In this document: in pieces, positions 43,668-52,523 of the stretch
Position numbering within the stretch: position 1 is the first letter of the stretch
How the letters are laid out: every line of letters begins with the position of its first letter
Assembly (NCBI RefSeq): GCF_004123845.1
Contig: NZ_NBDP01000019.1
Location: forward strand, 186,001 to 250,000
Length of the DNA: 64,000 nt
Direction of reading: 5' to 3'
DNA from: Allobosea sp. Tri-44
GTDB lineage: Bacteria > Pseudomonadota > Alphaproteobacteria > Rhizobiales > Beijerinckiaceae
Translations under genes and position numbers: made by a program
Notes under the pieces: model-generated
The model's database searches: none
What the model saw: the letters and a program-made list of their open reading frames with translations, nothing else
What the model was told of the DNA's origin: nothing

Positions 43668-43852
43668 CGGCTGAGTTTCCGCTTGTCTTCAATAATCGCA
43701 TACAATACGGTTCTTGTATCGTATGCAAGTTTGCTCAATGATCGCACACGAGATGGCGCAGAAAGTGCCACGATGATCACAGAGGTGGCAACTGAACGGC
43801 ATTCCCCGGTGCGCGAAGCGGGCCGGCGGCAAGCAAAAAAGGGGAGAGTTCG
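43668..43852. promoter_or_regulatory. Divergent control region with 11-bp inverted repeat operator candidate
   Basis: GCATACAATAC at 43698-43708 and GTATCGTATGC at 43716-43726 form an inverted repeat matching at 10 of 11 positions with a 7-bp spacer. A direct partial copy follows: AATAATCGCATACAA (43691-43705) and AATGATCGCACACGA (43737-43751) agree at 12 of 15. The core resembles the TNGTNNNACNA-like palindromes bound by GntR/FadR-type proteins. The ribosome-binding site of the plus-strand gene is GGGGAGAG just before 43853. Confidence 0.55.
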
Positions 43853-45421
43853 ATGAAGAAGGCCTGGTTGCTGGCGGCTGTCGCCGCTTTCGCATTGAAC
43901 GGCGCGGTCGAAGCCAAGACGTTGAAATGGGGCTCGGCGCGGGAGATCGCCTCGCTCGATCCCTATTCCTTCGGCGAGACCTTCACGCTCTCGGTCCTGA
44001 ACCATGTCTATGAGGGGTTGGTGCGCTATACCGGCGATCTCAAGATCGAGCCGGCCTTGGCGGAATCCTGGGAGACGGTGAGCCCGACCATCTGGCGCTT
44101 CAAGTTGCGCCAGGGCGTCAAATTCCACAACGGCAACCCGTTCACCGCCGATGACGTGATCGCCTCGCTCCAGCGCGTCACTCACGACACCTCGCCGCTC
44201 AAGGGCAACCTGCCGGCCTATAAGAGCTCGAAGAAGATCGACGACTTCACCGTCGAGATCGAGGTCAACGGCCCCTATCCGCTGCTGCTCAACGACCTCA
44301 CCAACATCTTCATCTTCGACAAGGAGTGGATGGAGGCGAACAACTCGCTGCTCCCCACCGATTCCGGCAAGGGTGTGAAGGGCTATGCCACCGACAACGC
44401 CAACGGCACCGGCCCGTTCAAGGTCGAGAGCCGGCGCGCCGACTCCAAGACCATCTTCGCCAAGAACCCGAGCTGGTGGGACAAGCCGCAGCACAATATC
44501 GACGTGATCGAGTTCATCCCAATCACCTCGTCCTCGACCCGCGTCGCGGCGATGCTATCCGGCGAGATCGACTTCACCAATGTCGCGCCGCTGCAGGACC
44601 TGCCGCGCCTCACGGCCTCGACCGAGGTCAAGGTGCTGCAGACCAACGAACTGCGCTCGGTCTTCTTCGCCTTCAACCTGACCGACAAGCTGGTCGAGAG
44701 CGACGTCAAGGACAAAAACCCCTTCAAGGACATCCGCGTGCGCGAGGCGCTCTATCGCGCCATCGACATCGACGCGGTGCAGAAGCGGGCGATGCGCGGC
44801 CTGTCGCGCAATACTGGCGCGCTCGTCGCGCCGGCGATCCCCGGCTACGAGCCGTCGCAGGACCAGCGCCTGCCCTTCGACCTCAACGGTGCCAAGAAGC
44901 TGCTTGCCGATGCCGGCTATCCGAACGGCTTCTCCTTCGTGATGAACTGCCAGAGCGACTCGCTCGTCAACGAGGAGGAATTCTGCCAGGCGGTGGCGGC
45001 GATGTGGTCGCGCGCCGGCCTGAAGCCGAACCTCAGCCTCGCCCCGCGCAGCCAGCAGGCGCCGAAGCGGGTCAAGGGCGATTTCGACCTGATCTCCTTC
45101 GGCTGGGCTAATGAGCCGATGATCGACGCCTATTCGTTGCTGGTGCAGGTGCTGCGCTCGAAGAGCGGCACGGGTGGCGTGTTCAACTGGGGCAATTGGG
45201 GCGATCCGCGCATCGATGCGCTGACCGACAAGGCCGGTGTCGAGCTCGATACGCCCAAGCGCATCGAGATGATGAAAGAGGCGCTGAAGATCGCCAAGGC
45301 CGAGCACCTCTTCATCCCGCTGCACCAGCAGCCGATGGCCTGGGCGATGCGCAACACCATGGCCTCGACGGTCCAGGCCTCGGACAACAAGCCGCGCCTG
45401 TGGCTGACCACGATGAAGTGA
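43853..45421 (+). CDS. Peptide ABC transporter substrate-binding protein (DppA/OppA family)
   Basis: A 522-residue periplasmic receptor with a Sec signal (MKKAWLLAAVAAFALNGAVEA, cleavage about residue 21). Family features are LRQGVKFHNGNPFTADDV, GTGPFKVESR, and the second-lobe segments IRVREALYRAIDIDAVQKRA and FGWANEPMIDAY. It heads an operon of DppB, DppC, two amidohydrolases, DppD and DppF, so the imported ligand is probably a cyclic or linear amide rather than an ordinary dipeptide. The gene is separated from DppB by a 103-bp type I palindrome. Confidence 0.94.
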   Translation: MKKAWLLAAVAAFALNGAVEAKTLKWGSAREIASLDPYSFGETFTLSVLNHVYEGLVRYTGDLKIEPALAESWETVSPTIWRFKLRQGVKFHNGNPFTADDVIASLQRVTHDTSPLKGNLPAYKSSKKIDDFTVEIEVNGPYPLLLNDLTNIFIFDKEWMEANNSLLPTDSGKGVKGYATDNANGTGPFKVESRRADSKTIFAKNPSWWDKPQHNIDVIEFIPITSSSTRVAAMLSGEIDFTNVAPLQDLPRLTASTEVKVLQTNELRSVFFAFNLTDKLVESDVKDKNPFKDIRVREALYRAIDIDAVQKRAMRGLSRNTGALVAPAIPGYEPSQDQRLPFDLNGAKKLLADAGYPNGFSFVMNCQSDSLVNEEEFCQAVAAMWSRAGLKPNLSLAPRSQQAPKRVKGDFDLISFGWANEPMIDAYSLLVQVLRSKSGTGGVFNWGNWGDPRIDALTDKAGVELDTPKRIEMMKEALKIAKAEHLFIPLHQQPMAWAMRNTMASTVQASDNKPRLWLTTMK

Positions 45422-45428
45422 AGTGAGC

Positions 45429-45531
45429 CGTCATTCTCGGGCGAAGCGAAGCGCAGACCCGAGAATCTCGTGACGAGAAGGCAATGCCGCCCCCTGGTCC
45501 TGAGATGCTCGGGTCAAGCCCGAGCATGACG
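45429..45531. repeat. Composite palindrome, type I, between binding-protein and permease genes
   Basis: The left hairpin pairs ATTCTCGGG with CCCGAGAAT. The right hairpin pairs ATGCTCGGG with CCCGAGCAT across a 5-base loop. The two hairpins differ at one base pair, and in each the change is compensated on the other strand. The long-range outer arms (CGTCATTCTCGGG against CCCGAGCATGACG) therefore carry one mismatch. It sits in the same operon position as the copy at 4006. Confidence 0.8.
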
Positions 45532-45565
45532 GCGGGGTTCATCCGAGAGCTGGAGTAGTCATTCC

Positions 45566-46558
45566 ATGCCGGCCTTCCTCTTCAAGCGCTTCGTCAACGC
45601 CGCCGGCGTCATGTTGGCGGTGGCATTCCTCGCCTTCCTGACCTTCCGCTTCGTCGGCGATCCCGTCGAGCTGATGCTGAACGAGCAGGCGAGCCAGGCG
45701 CAGCGCGACGAATTGCGCGTCCGGCTCGGGCTCGACAAGGGCTTCGTCCTGCAATTCGCGACCTTCGTCGGCAATGCCGTGCGCGGTGATTTCGGCATCT
45801 CCTATCGCAACCAGCAGGAAGTGTTCACGCTGATCGCCGAGCGTTTCCCGGCGACCTTCGAGCTGGTGCTGGTCGCGACCTTCCTGTCATTGGCGGTAGG
45901 CATTCCGCTCGGGGTCTACACCGCGATCAGGCGAGACAGCCTGCTCGCCAAGGCGCTGCAGTTCATCTCGGTGCTCGGCGTCTCGCTGCCGAGCTTTGCG
46001 CTCGGCATCCTGTTCATCCTGGTGTTCTCGGTGACGCTGCAATGGCTGCCGGCCTTCGGCCGCGGCGAGGTCGTGCAGCTCGGCTGGTGGAGCACCGGCT
46101 TCCTAACGGCGTCGGGCCGCAAGGCACTGATCCTGCCCGGCATCACGCTGTCGCTGTTCCAGATCACGCTGGTGATGCGGCTGGTTCGCGCCGAGATGCT
46201 GGAGACGATGCGGACCGACTTCATCCGCTTCGCCAGGGCACGCGGTCTGCCCTCGCGGGCCGTGCATTTCCGTCACGCGTTGCGCAATTGCCTGATGCCG
46301 GTGATCACGGTGACCGGCCTGCAGATCGGCAACCTGATCGCCTTCGCGCTGGTGACCGAGACGGTGTTCCAGTGGCCGGGCATGGGCATGCTCTTCGTCC
46401 AGGCCGTCACTTTCGTCGATATCCCGGTGATGGCGGCCTATCTGATCGTCGTCTCCTTCATCTTCGTCTCGCTCAACACGCTGGTCGACCTGACCTATGC
46501 CTGGGTCGACCCGCGACTGCGCGAAGACGCGCTTTCGGGAGGCGCCAATGCCCGCTGA
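45566..46558 (+). CDS. Peptide ABC transporter permease, DppB type
   Basis: A 330-residue inner-membrane permease. Helix 1 (FLFKRFVNAAGVMLAVAFLA) is followed by the GDPVELML region, FVGNAVRGDFGISY, and five further helices. The EAA loop is TMRTDFIRFARARGLPSRAV, and LVTETVFQWPGMGMLFVQAV is the diagnostic DppB segment. It overlaps the DppC gene by 11 bp. It belongs to the operon with the binding protein upstream, though the palindrome between them may lower permease expression relative to the receptor. Confidence 0.95.
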   Translation: MPAFLFKRFVNAAGVMLAVAFLAFLTFRFVGDPVELMLNEQASQAQRDELRVRLGLDKGFVLQFATFVGNAVRGDFGISYRNQQEVFTLIAERFPATFELVLVATFLSLAVGIPLGVYTAIRRDSLLAKALQFISVLGVSLPSFALGILFILVFSVTLQWLPAFGRGEVVQLGWWSTGFLTASGRKALILPGITLSLFQITLVMRLVRAEMLETMRTDFIRFARARGLPSRAVHFRHALRNCLMPVITVTGLQIGNLIAFALVTETVFQWPGMGMLFVQAVTFVDIPVMAAYLIVVSFIFVSLNTLVDLTYAWVDPRLREDALSGGANAR

Positions 46559-47483
46559 TGCCGCCGCCAAGACCGGGCGCCTGCGCCGCTTCCTCGACAG
46601 CGACATCGGCTGGAACTTCCGGCGCACGCCCGCAGCCTGGCTCTCGGCGCTGGTATTGGCGATCCTGATCCTGACGGCGCTGTTCTGCCCGCTGATCGCG
46701 CCGCAGAACCCGCACGACCTTGCCCAGATCTTCATCGACAAGGCCGAGATTCCGCCGATCTGGTCGGCGGACGGCGAGTGGCCCTTCCTGCTCGGCACCG
46801 ACCCGCAAGGGCGCGACGTATTCTCCGCCATCCTCTACGGCACGCGGGTGTCGCTGATCATCGGCTTTTCGGCCGTTATGGTCTCGATGGTGATCGGCGT
46901 CTCGCTCGGCCTGGTCTCCGGCTTTTATGGCGGGCGGATCGATAATCTCCTGATGCGGCTCGGCGACACCGTTCTGTCGATCCCGACGCTGCTGATGGCG
47001 ATCCTGGTCTCGGCGATCTTCCGCGAATTGCTGCCACCAGCACTACGCGATCCCTTCGCCGCGGCGGTGCTGGTCGTCTCGATCGCGCTGACCAGCTGGG
47101 TGCAGTACGCCCGCACGGTGCGCGCCTCGACCATGGTCGAGCGGCGCAAGGAATACGTGCTGGCGGCGCGGATCATCAAGGTGCCGGCGGGGCGGATCAT
47201 GCGCCGGCACATCCTGCCGAACACGCTGACCCCGGTGATGGTCGCGGCCACCCTCAATCTCGGCCTTGCCATCCTGTCGGAAGCGACCCTGTCCTTCCTC
47301 GGCGTCGGCATGCCGATCACGCAGCCTTCGCTCGGCACGCTGATCCGGATCGGCAACCAGTATCTGTTCTCCGGCTCCTGGTGGCTCGTCGTCTTCCCCT
47401 CGCTCCAGCTCGGCCTGATCGTGCTCTCGGTGAACCTGCTCGGCGACTGGCTGCGCGACGCGCTGAACCCGAAGCTGCGGTGA
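46548..47483 (+). CDS. Peptide ABC transporter permease, DppC type
   Basis: A 311-residue inner-membrane permease. It starts with a 40-residue cytoplasmic tail, then helix 1, then the DppC motif LLGTDPQGRDVFSAILYG (about residues 84-101). The EAA loop is YVLAARIIKVPAGRIMRRHI and the end is GDWLRDALNPKLR. ATG 46548 lies inside the DppB gene; it agrees with the family start, and the longer frame from 46497 is less likely. A 220-bp gap containing a type II palindrome follows. Confidence 0.94.
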   Translation: MPADAAAKTGRLRRFLDSDIGWNFRRTPAAWLSALVLAILILTALFCPLIAPQNPHDLAQIFIDKAEIPPIWSADGEWPFLLGTDPQGRDVFSAILYGTRVSLIIGFSAVMVSMVIGVSLGLVSGFYGGRIDNLLMRLGDTVLSIPTLLMAILVSAIFRELLPPALRDPFAAAVLVVSIALTSWVQYARTVRASTMVERRKEYVLAARIIKVPAGRIMRRHILPNTLTPVMVAATLNLGLAILSEATLSFLGVGMPITQPSLGTLIRIGNQYLFSGSWWLVVFPSLQLGLIVLSVNLLGDWLRDALNPKLR

Positions 47484-47516
47484 CGAGGATGGGAGGGAGA
47501 GGCAGCGCACCGATCT

Positions 47517-47653
47517 TCCCTTCTCCCCTTGCGGGAGAAGGTGGCCCGAAGGGCCGGATGAGGGGTCGTGCGACGTTCCCAACTGAAGAGGGACGCCAGC
47601 GATCGGCGTCGCGCGACCCCTCACCCCGACCCTCTCCCGCAAGGGGAGAGGGG
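47517..47653. repeat. Composite palindrome, type II (CTC-rich)
   Basis: End hairpins CCTTCTCCC-cttgc-GGGAGAAGG and CCCTCTCCC-gcaag-GGGAGAGGG. Inner arms GAGGGGTCGTGCGA and TCGCGCGACCCCTC pair with one G-T wobble. It lies between the DppC gene and the first amidohydrolase gene, in the middle of the plus-strand operon, so it does not necessarily end transcription. Confidence 0.75.
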
Positions 47654-47703
47654 GCAGGCCGCGCGCCGACCATGACGACCGAAAATGAGAGGATACGCCT
47701 GCG

Positions 47704-48903
47704 ATGACCGCCTCCCTGCTGCTCCGCAATGTCCGCCCCTATGCGGGGAACCCCGTCGACCTCCTGATCGAGAACGGCAAGATCACGCAGGTCGGTGCGA
47801 ACCTTGCCGCGCCGGCCGGAGTCACGGTCGAGGACGGCAAAGGCGAGATCGTCATCCCCGGCCTGGTCGAGGCCCATACCCATCTCGACAAGAGCCTGCT
47901 CGGCCTGCCCTGGTACACCAACGAGGTCGGCCCCAAGCTGCTCGACAAGATCGACAATGAGCGGATGAACAAGAAGCGGCTCGATATCGATCCCGCGCGC
48001 CAGTCCGCCCGCCAGAGCATCCTCTCCTCGCTCAAGGGCACGACCCATATCCGCAGCCATGTCGATGTCGATACCGAGCATGGGATGTGGGGCGTCGAGG
48101 GCGTGATGAAGACCCGCGACGCCTATCGCGACATCGTCGACATCGAGCTCGTCGCCTTCCCGCAATCGGGGCTGCTGCGCCGCCCGGGGACGCTCGAATT
48201 GATGGACCAGGCGATGAAGGCCGGCTGCGAGATCGTCGGCGGGCTCGACCCCTGCACGATCGACCGCGATCCGAAGGGCCATCTCGACGCCGTCTTCAAG
48301 CTCTGCCAGCGCCATGGCAAGCCGCTCGACATCCACCTGCACGAGCCGGGCGAGGTTGGTGCCTTCTCGCTCGACCTGATCATCGAGCGCACCCGCGCGC
48401 TCGGGATGACCGGCAAGGTCACGGTCAGCCATGCCTTCTGCCTCGGCACGCCCGACCCCGCTTTGATCGACCCGTTGATCGATCAGCTCGCCGAACTCGA
48501 CATCGCGATCATGACGACGGCACCGGCGAGCCGGCCGGCCCCGCCGGTGAAGAAGCTGCTTCAGGCCGGCGTGCGCGTCTGCTCCGGCTCCGACGGCATC
48601 CGCGACACCTGGAGCCCCTATGGCAATGGCGATATGCTGGAGCGGGCGATGTTCGTCGGCCTGCGCAACAATTTCCGCCGCGACGACGAGGTCAGGCTGG
48701 CGCTCGACGTCTGCACGAGGGAAGGCGCCAAGGTGATGGAGATCGAGGGCTACGGGCTCGATGTCGGCTGTGTCGCCGATCTCGTCCTGCTGCCGACCGA
48801 GTCGATCGCCGAAGCCGTCGCGAACCGCCCGATGAACCGCCGTGTAATCAAGCGCGGCAAGGTCGTCGCCCGCGACGGCGTCTCGATCAGGACCGCGCCG
48901 TGA
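47704..48903 (+). CDS. Amidohydrolase, cytosine deaminase-like
   Basis: A 399-residue metal-dependent amidohydrolase. The metal-site motifs of the cytosine deaminase/AtzC group are complete: EAHTHLDKS (the HxH pair near residue 60), DIHLHEPG, SHAFCLG, and GSDGIRDTWSPYG with the catalytic Asp. It should deaminate or hydrolyse a cyclic amidine or ring amide in the cytoplasm. It sits in a peptide-type ABC operon after the permeases and overlaps the second amidohydrolase by 4 bp (GTGA), suggesting that the two act in sequence or together on the imported ligand. The substrate is unknown. Confidence 0.9.
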   Translation: MTASLLLRNVRPYAGNPVDLLIENGKITQVGANLAAPAGVTVEDGKGEIVIPGLVEAHTHLDKSLLGLPWYTNEVGPKLLDKIDNERMNKKRLDIDPARQSARQSILSSLKGTTHIRSHVDVDTEHGMWGVEGVMKTRDAYRDIVDIELVAFPQSGLLRRPGTLELMDQAMKAGCEIVGGLDPCTIDRDPKGHLDAVFKLCQRHGKPLDIHLHEPGEVGAFSLDLIIERTRALGMTGKVTVSHAFCLGTPDPALIDPLIDQLAELDIAIMTTAPASRPAPPVKKLLQAGVRVCSGSDGIRDTWSPYGNGDMLERAMFVGLRNNFRRDDEVRLALDVCTREGAKVMEIEGYGLDVGCVADLVLLPTESIAEAVANRPMNRRVIKRGKVVARDGVSIRTAP

Positions 48904-50405
48904 CCCTGCAAGCCGCCAAACGGCCGGAAGGCCGCATCCTCCTGACCGCGCGCTGGCTCGTCGGCCACCGCGACGGGCGGCATCGCCTCTACGAGAATGG
49001 CGAGATCGTCTTCGAGGATGGCGAAGTCGTCTCTACCGGCCATCACTTTCCCGGAGAGGTCGTCAGGCGGATCGACTATGGCAACGCCGTGATCGGGCCG
49101 GGCTTTGTCGATCTCGATGCGCTCTCCGATCTCGACACCACCATCCTCGCCTATGACAACCAGCCGGCCTGGAAGAAGGGCCGTGTCTGGCCACGCAGCT
49201 ATCTCGAAGCCGGCCCCTATGAGATGTATTCGCGCGAGGAGCTGGCCTTCCAGAAGAAGCATGCCTTCGCCACGCTGATCCGCAACGGCATCACCACGGC
49301 GCTGCCGATCGCCTCGCTGTTCTACCGGGCCTGGGGCGAGACAGCGCAGGAGTTCGAGGACGCAGCGGAAGCCGCCGCCGATCTCGGCTTGCGTGCCTAT
49401 CTCGGGCCGGGCTATCGCACCGGCAACCAGCTGGTCGAGGCCGACGGGCGCATCGTCACCCATTATGACGAGCCCCGCGGCCTCGCCGAGCTCGACGCCG
49501 CCATCGACTTCGCCCGGCGTCATGAAGGCGCGGCCGGCGGGCTGATCCGGGCGATGTTCGCGCCTGATCGGATCGAGACCTCGACGGCCGAGCTGCTGCG
49601 CCGCACCGCCGCCGCTGCGCGCGAGCTCGACATCCCCGTTCGGCTGCATTGCTGCCAGTCGAAGATCGAATACGATCTCGTCCTCACCCAGCACGGCATG
49701 AGCCCGCCCGAATGGCTGGAGAGTCTCGGTTTCCTCAACGAACGCTGCCTCTTGCCGCATGGCACGGTCGTCTCCGGCAGCCGCCTTGTCGAGCGCCCCG
49801 GCCGCGACCTCGAGATCATCCGCGATGCCGGCGCTGCGATCGTGCACTGCCCGCTGGTCTCCGGCCGGCACGGCAATGCCGTCGACCATTTCGGCCGCTA
49901 CCGCGCCATGGGCCTCAAGATCGGCATGGGCACCGACACCAGCCCGCCGGACATGATCATGAACCTGCAGGTCGGCATGATCCTCGCCCGAACCATGGCC
50001 GGCAGCGCGACCGCTGTCCGCTCGGAGGACTATTACGACGCCGCCACCATCGGCGGCGCGGATGCACTCGGCCGGCCCGATCTCGGCCGTCTCCAGCCCG
50101 GCGCGCGCGCCGACATCACCGTCTTCGCACTCGACCGGCCGCATAGCGGCCAGGTGATCGACCCGATCCAGACCATGCTGCTCACCGGCCATGGCCGCGA
50201 CGTCTCGACAGTGATCATCGACGGGCGTTTTGTCATGGAGGACCGCGTCATCCCCGGCATCGATGAGGCCGCCGACAATGCCCGCGCCCAGACGCAGTTC
50301 GAGGGCGTGATGGCGCGCTATCCGCAGCGCACTCACGGGCATCCGCCGATGAGCGAGATCTTCTCGTCGAGCTACGTGGTCGAACGCAAGGAGGACGCGG
50401 CGTGA
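48900..50405 (+). CDS. Amidohydrolase family protein (ATZ/TRZ-like) lacking the HxH motif
   Basis: A 501-residue member of the chlorohydrolase/guanine deaminase-like amidohydrolases. The beta-strand that normally carries the HxH metal ligands (usually NAHTH) reads GFVDLDAL, with Asp71 and Asp73 in place of the histidines. Other sites are kept: RLHCCQS (the usual HxxE Glu is Gln), LPHGTVVSG and GTDTSP with the Asp. Either an altered metal site or a different chemistry is possible. The start is GTG 48900, coupled to the preceding gene, and the end overlaps DppD by GTGA. A longer open frame from 48087 is only an overlapping frame of the first amidohydrolase. Confidence 0.85.
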   Translation: MTLQAAKRPEGRILLTARWLVGHRDGRHRLYENGEIVFEDGEVVSTGHHFPGEVVRRIDYGNAVIGPGFVDLDALSDLDTTILAYDNQPAWKKGRVWPRSYLEAGPYEMYSREELAFQKKHAFATLIRNGITTALPIASLFYRAWGETAQEFEDAAEAAADLGLRAYLGPGYRTGNQLVEADGRIVTHYDEPRGLAELDAAIDFARRHEGAAGGLIRAMFAPDRIETSTAELLRRTAAAARELDIPVRLHCCQSKIEYDLVLTQHGMSPPEWLESLGFLNERCLLPHGTVVSGSRLVERPGRDLEIIRDAGAAIVHCPLVSGRHGNAVDHFGRYRAMGLKIGMGTDTSPPDMIMNLQVGMILARTMAGSATAVRSEDYYDAATIGGADALGRPDLGRLQPGARADITVFALDRPHSGQVIDPIQTMLLTGHGRDVSTVIIDGRFVMEDRVIPGIDEAADNARAQTQFEGVMARYPQRTHGHPPMSEIFSSSYVVERKEDAA

Positions 50406-51385
50406 ACGCCCAAACAGCGCTGCTTTCGGTGCAGGATCTGCGCATCGTCTTCGACGGGCGGCGCGGCCCGCTGACGGCGCTCGACGGCGTCTCCTTCGAG
50501 ATTGCGCCGGGAGAAATCCTTGGCGTCGTCGGCGAGTCCGGCGCCGGCAAATCCCTGACCGGCACGGCGGTGATCGGGCTGCTCGATCCGCCGGGACGAT
50601 TGGCCGGTGGCGAGATCAAGCTGTCCGGCCAGCGCATCGACAATCTGCCGGCCGAGGCGATGCGCAAGCTGCGCGGCCGCCGGATCGGCGCGATCTTCCA
50701 GGATCCGCTGACCTCGCTGCACCCGCTGCTGACCGTCGGCGAGCAATTGATCGAGACCATCACCACCCATCTGCCGGTCAGCAAGGCCGAAGCGCGCAAG
50801 CGGGCGCTCGACCTCTTGAAGGAGGTCGGCATCCCGGCGGCCGAGACGCGCATCGATCATTATCCGCACCAGTTCTCCGGCGGCATGCGCCAGCGCGTCG
50901 TCATCGCGCTCGCACTTTGCGCCGAGCCGATGCTGATCATCGCCGACGAGCCGACGACGGCGCTCGACGTATCCATCCAGGCGCAGATCACCACCTTGCT
51001 CAAGCGGCTCTGCCGCGAGCACGGCACTGCGATCATGCTGGTGACGCACGATATGGGCGTGATCGCCGAGACGGCTGACCGCGTCGCGGTGATGTATGCC
51101 GGGCGCATCGTCGAGATCGGCCCGGTCGAGGAGGTGACGCGCCGGCCGCGCCATCCCTACACCGCCGGTTTGATGGCCTCGATCCCGAGCGTCCATCGCC
51201 GCAATGCCGAGCTCAACCAGATCGACGGCTCGATGCCGCGGTTGAACGCGATTCCCGCCGGCTGCGCCTTCAACCCGCGCTGCGGCTTCGCTACCGATTT
51301 CTGCCGCGAGACCAAGCCCGGCCTGCCGGTCTCCGGCCATGCCGCCGCCTGCCATTTCCCGCTGCGGGAGATGGCCCATGGCTGA
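50402..51385 (+). CDS. Peptide ABC transporter ATP-binding protein, DppD type
   Basis: A 327-residue ATPase starting with GTG 50402 in a GTGA overlap. Walker A GESGAGKS is at residues 44-51; the signature is FSGGMRQR, Walker B LIIADEP and switch LVTHD. The C-terminal oligopeptide domain carries the cysteine pattern PAGCAFNPRC...FC...AC that binds an iron-sulfur cluster in DppD-type proteins. It pairs with the DppF-type ATPase that overlaps its end by 8 bp. Confidence 0.96.
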   Translation: MNAQTALLSVQDLRIVFDGRRGPLTALDGVSFEIAPGEILGVVGESGAGKSLTGTAVIGLLDPPGRLAGGEIKLSGQRIDNLPAEAMRKLRGRRIGAIFQDPLTSLHPLLTVGEQLIETITTHLPVSKAEARKRALDLLKEVGIPAAETRIDHYPHQFSGGMRQRVVIALALCAEPMLIIADEPTTALDVSIQAQITTLLKRLCREHGTAIMLVTHDMGVIAETADRVAVMYAGRIVEIGPVEEVTRRPRHPYTAGLMASIPSVHRRNAELNQIDGSMPRLNAIPAGCAFNPRCGFATDFCRETKPGLPVSGHAAACHFPLREMAHG

Positions 51386-52346
51386 GGCGAACACCATCCT
51401 CGAGGTCACGTCGGCGTCTTGCCGCTTCGACGTTTCTGCTCCGGCGCTGTCGCGGCTGTTCTCGCATGAGCCGCGCCGCGTGCTGCGCGCGGTCGAGAAC
51501 GTCTCGTTCAGCGTTCAGCGCGGCACGACCTTCAGCATCGTCGGCGAATCCGGCTGCGGGAAGTCGACATTGGCGCGCATGGTCGTCGGCCTGCAGCGGC
51601 CGACGCAGGGCATGCTCGATTTCAAGGATATCAAGCGCGCCGATGGCTCTGTCGGGCCGCCGCGCGTGCAGATGATCTTCCAGGACCCCTATGCCTCGCT
51701 CAATCCGCGCTGGCGCGTCGGCGACATCGTCGCCGAGCCGATCCGCGAACTGAAGCTGCGCAAGGACGAAAGCGAGACGACCACCCGCGTCGGCGACCTC
51801 CTCGAGATCGTCGGCCTGTCGCGGGCCGATGCGAGCCGCTTCCCGCACGAATTCTCCGGCGGCCAGCGCCAGCGCATCTCGATCGCCCGGGCGCTGGCGA
51901 CCGAGGCCGACTTCCTGGTCTGCGACGAGCCGACCTCGGCCCTCGACGTCTCCGTGCAGGCGCAGATCCTCAACCTGATGGTCCGCCTGCAGAAGGAGTT
52001 CGGGCTGACCTACCTCTTCATCAGCCATAACCTCTCGGTGGTCCGGCACATGTCGGACCAACTCGCTATCATGTATCTCGGCCGCTTCGTCGAGAGCGGG
52101 CCGGCGGAAGAGGTCTTCGGGCGGCCGCGCCACCCCTATACACGGCTCCTCCTCGACACGATTCCCGATGTCGAGAAGCCGAACCGCGAGCGTCGGCCAA
52201 TGTCGGGCGAGGTGCCGAGCCCGATCGCGCCGCCGCCTGGCTGCGCCTTCCATCCGCGCTGCTCGCAGGCGGTCGAGCGTTGTCGCGTCGAGGCGCCGGC
52301 GCTGCGTCGCGAAGGCGCACTCGAAATCGCCTGTCACCTCGCTTGA
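51378..52346 (+). CDS. Peptide ABC transporter ATP-binding protein, DppF type
   Basis: A 322-residue ATPase. Walker A GESGCGKST is at residues 56-64; signature FSGGQRQR, Walker B FLVCDEP and LFISHNLS switch. The C-terminal region has the GCAFHPRC Cys motif. ATG 51378 overlaps the DppD stop (ATGGCTGA). An upstream in-frame start at 51339 would add 13 residues that do not align with the family. It ends the seven-gene operon and faces the dehydratase gene across a type I palindrome. Confidence 0.95.
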   Translation: MAEANTILEVTSASCRFDVSAPALSRLFSHEPRRVLRAVENVSFSVQRGTTFSIVGESGCGKSTLARMVVGLQRPTQGMLDFKDIKRADGSVGPPRVQMIFQDPYASLNPRWRVGDIVAEPIRELKLRKDESETTTRVGDLLEIVGLSRADASRFPHEFSGGQRQRISIARALATEADFLVCDEPTSALDVSVQAQILNLMVRLQKEFGLTYLFISHNLSVVRHMSDQLAIMYLGRFVESGPAEEVFGRPRHPYTRLLLDTIPDVEKPNRERRPMSGEVPSPIAPPPGCAFHPRCSQAVERCRVEAPALRREGALEIACHLA

Positions 52347-52367
52347 GGTTCGTCAGCACTGAACCAC

Positions 52368-52517
52368 GCCGTCTTTCCGGGGCAGGCCGCAGGCCTGAGC
52401 CCGGAACCCAGAACCGATGTGTTATCCGACAAAGGCCGACGGTAGAGCACTCGTGACAGACCGGCATCGGTTCTGGGTTCCGGGCTCGCCGCTACGCGGC
52501 GCCCCGGAAAGACGGCG
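52368..52517. repeat. Composite palindrome, type I, long copy
   Basis: The longest type I copy (150 bp). Outer arms CGCCGTCTTTCCGGGGC and GCCCCGGAAAGACGGCG (17 bp) and inner arms GCCCGGAACCCAGAACCGAT and ATCGGTTCTGGGTTCCGGGC (20 bp, extendable by one) are both perfect. The left cap is GGCC-gca-GGCC. The ends read CGTCT/AGACG rather than CGTCAT/ATGACG. It lies between the convergent DppF and dehydratase genes. Confidence 0.8.
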
Positions 52518-52523
52518 TTGTGC

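Noticed and set aside
39200..45531. CRISPR-like array from recurring palindromes
   Set aside because: Copies are single, far apart and intergenic, without regular spacers or cas genes.
48087..50405. A longer version of the second amidohydrolase
   Set aside because: The first 271 codons are an off-frame reading of the first amidohydrolase gene; GTG 48900 with GTGA overlap is the logical start.
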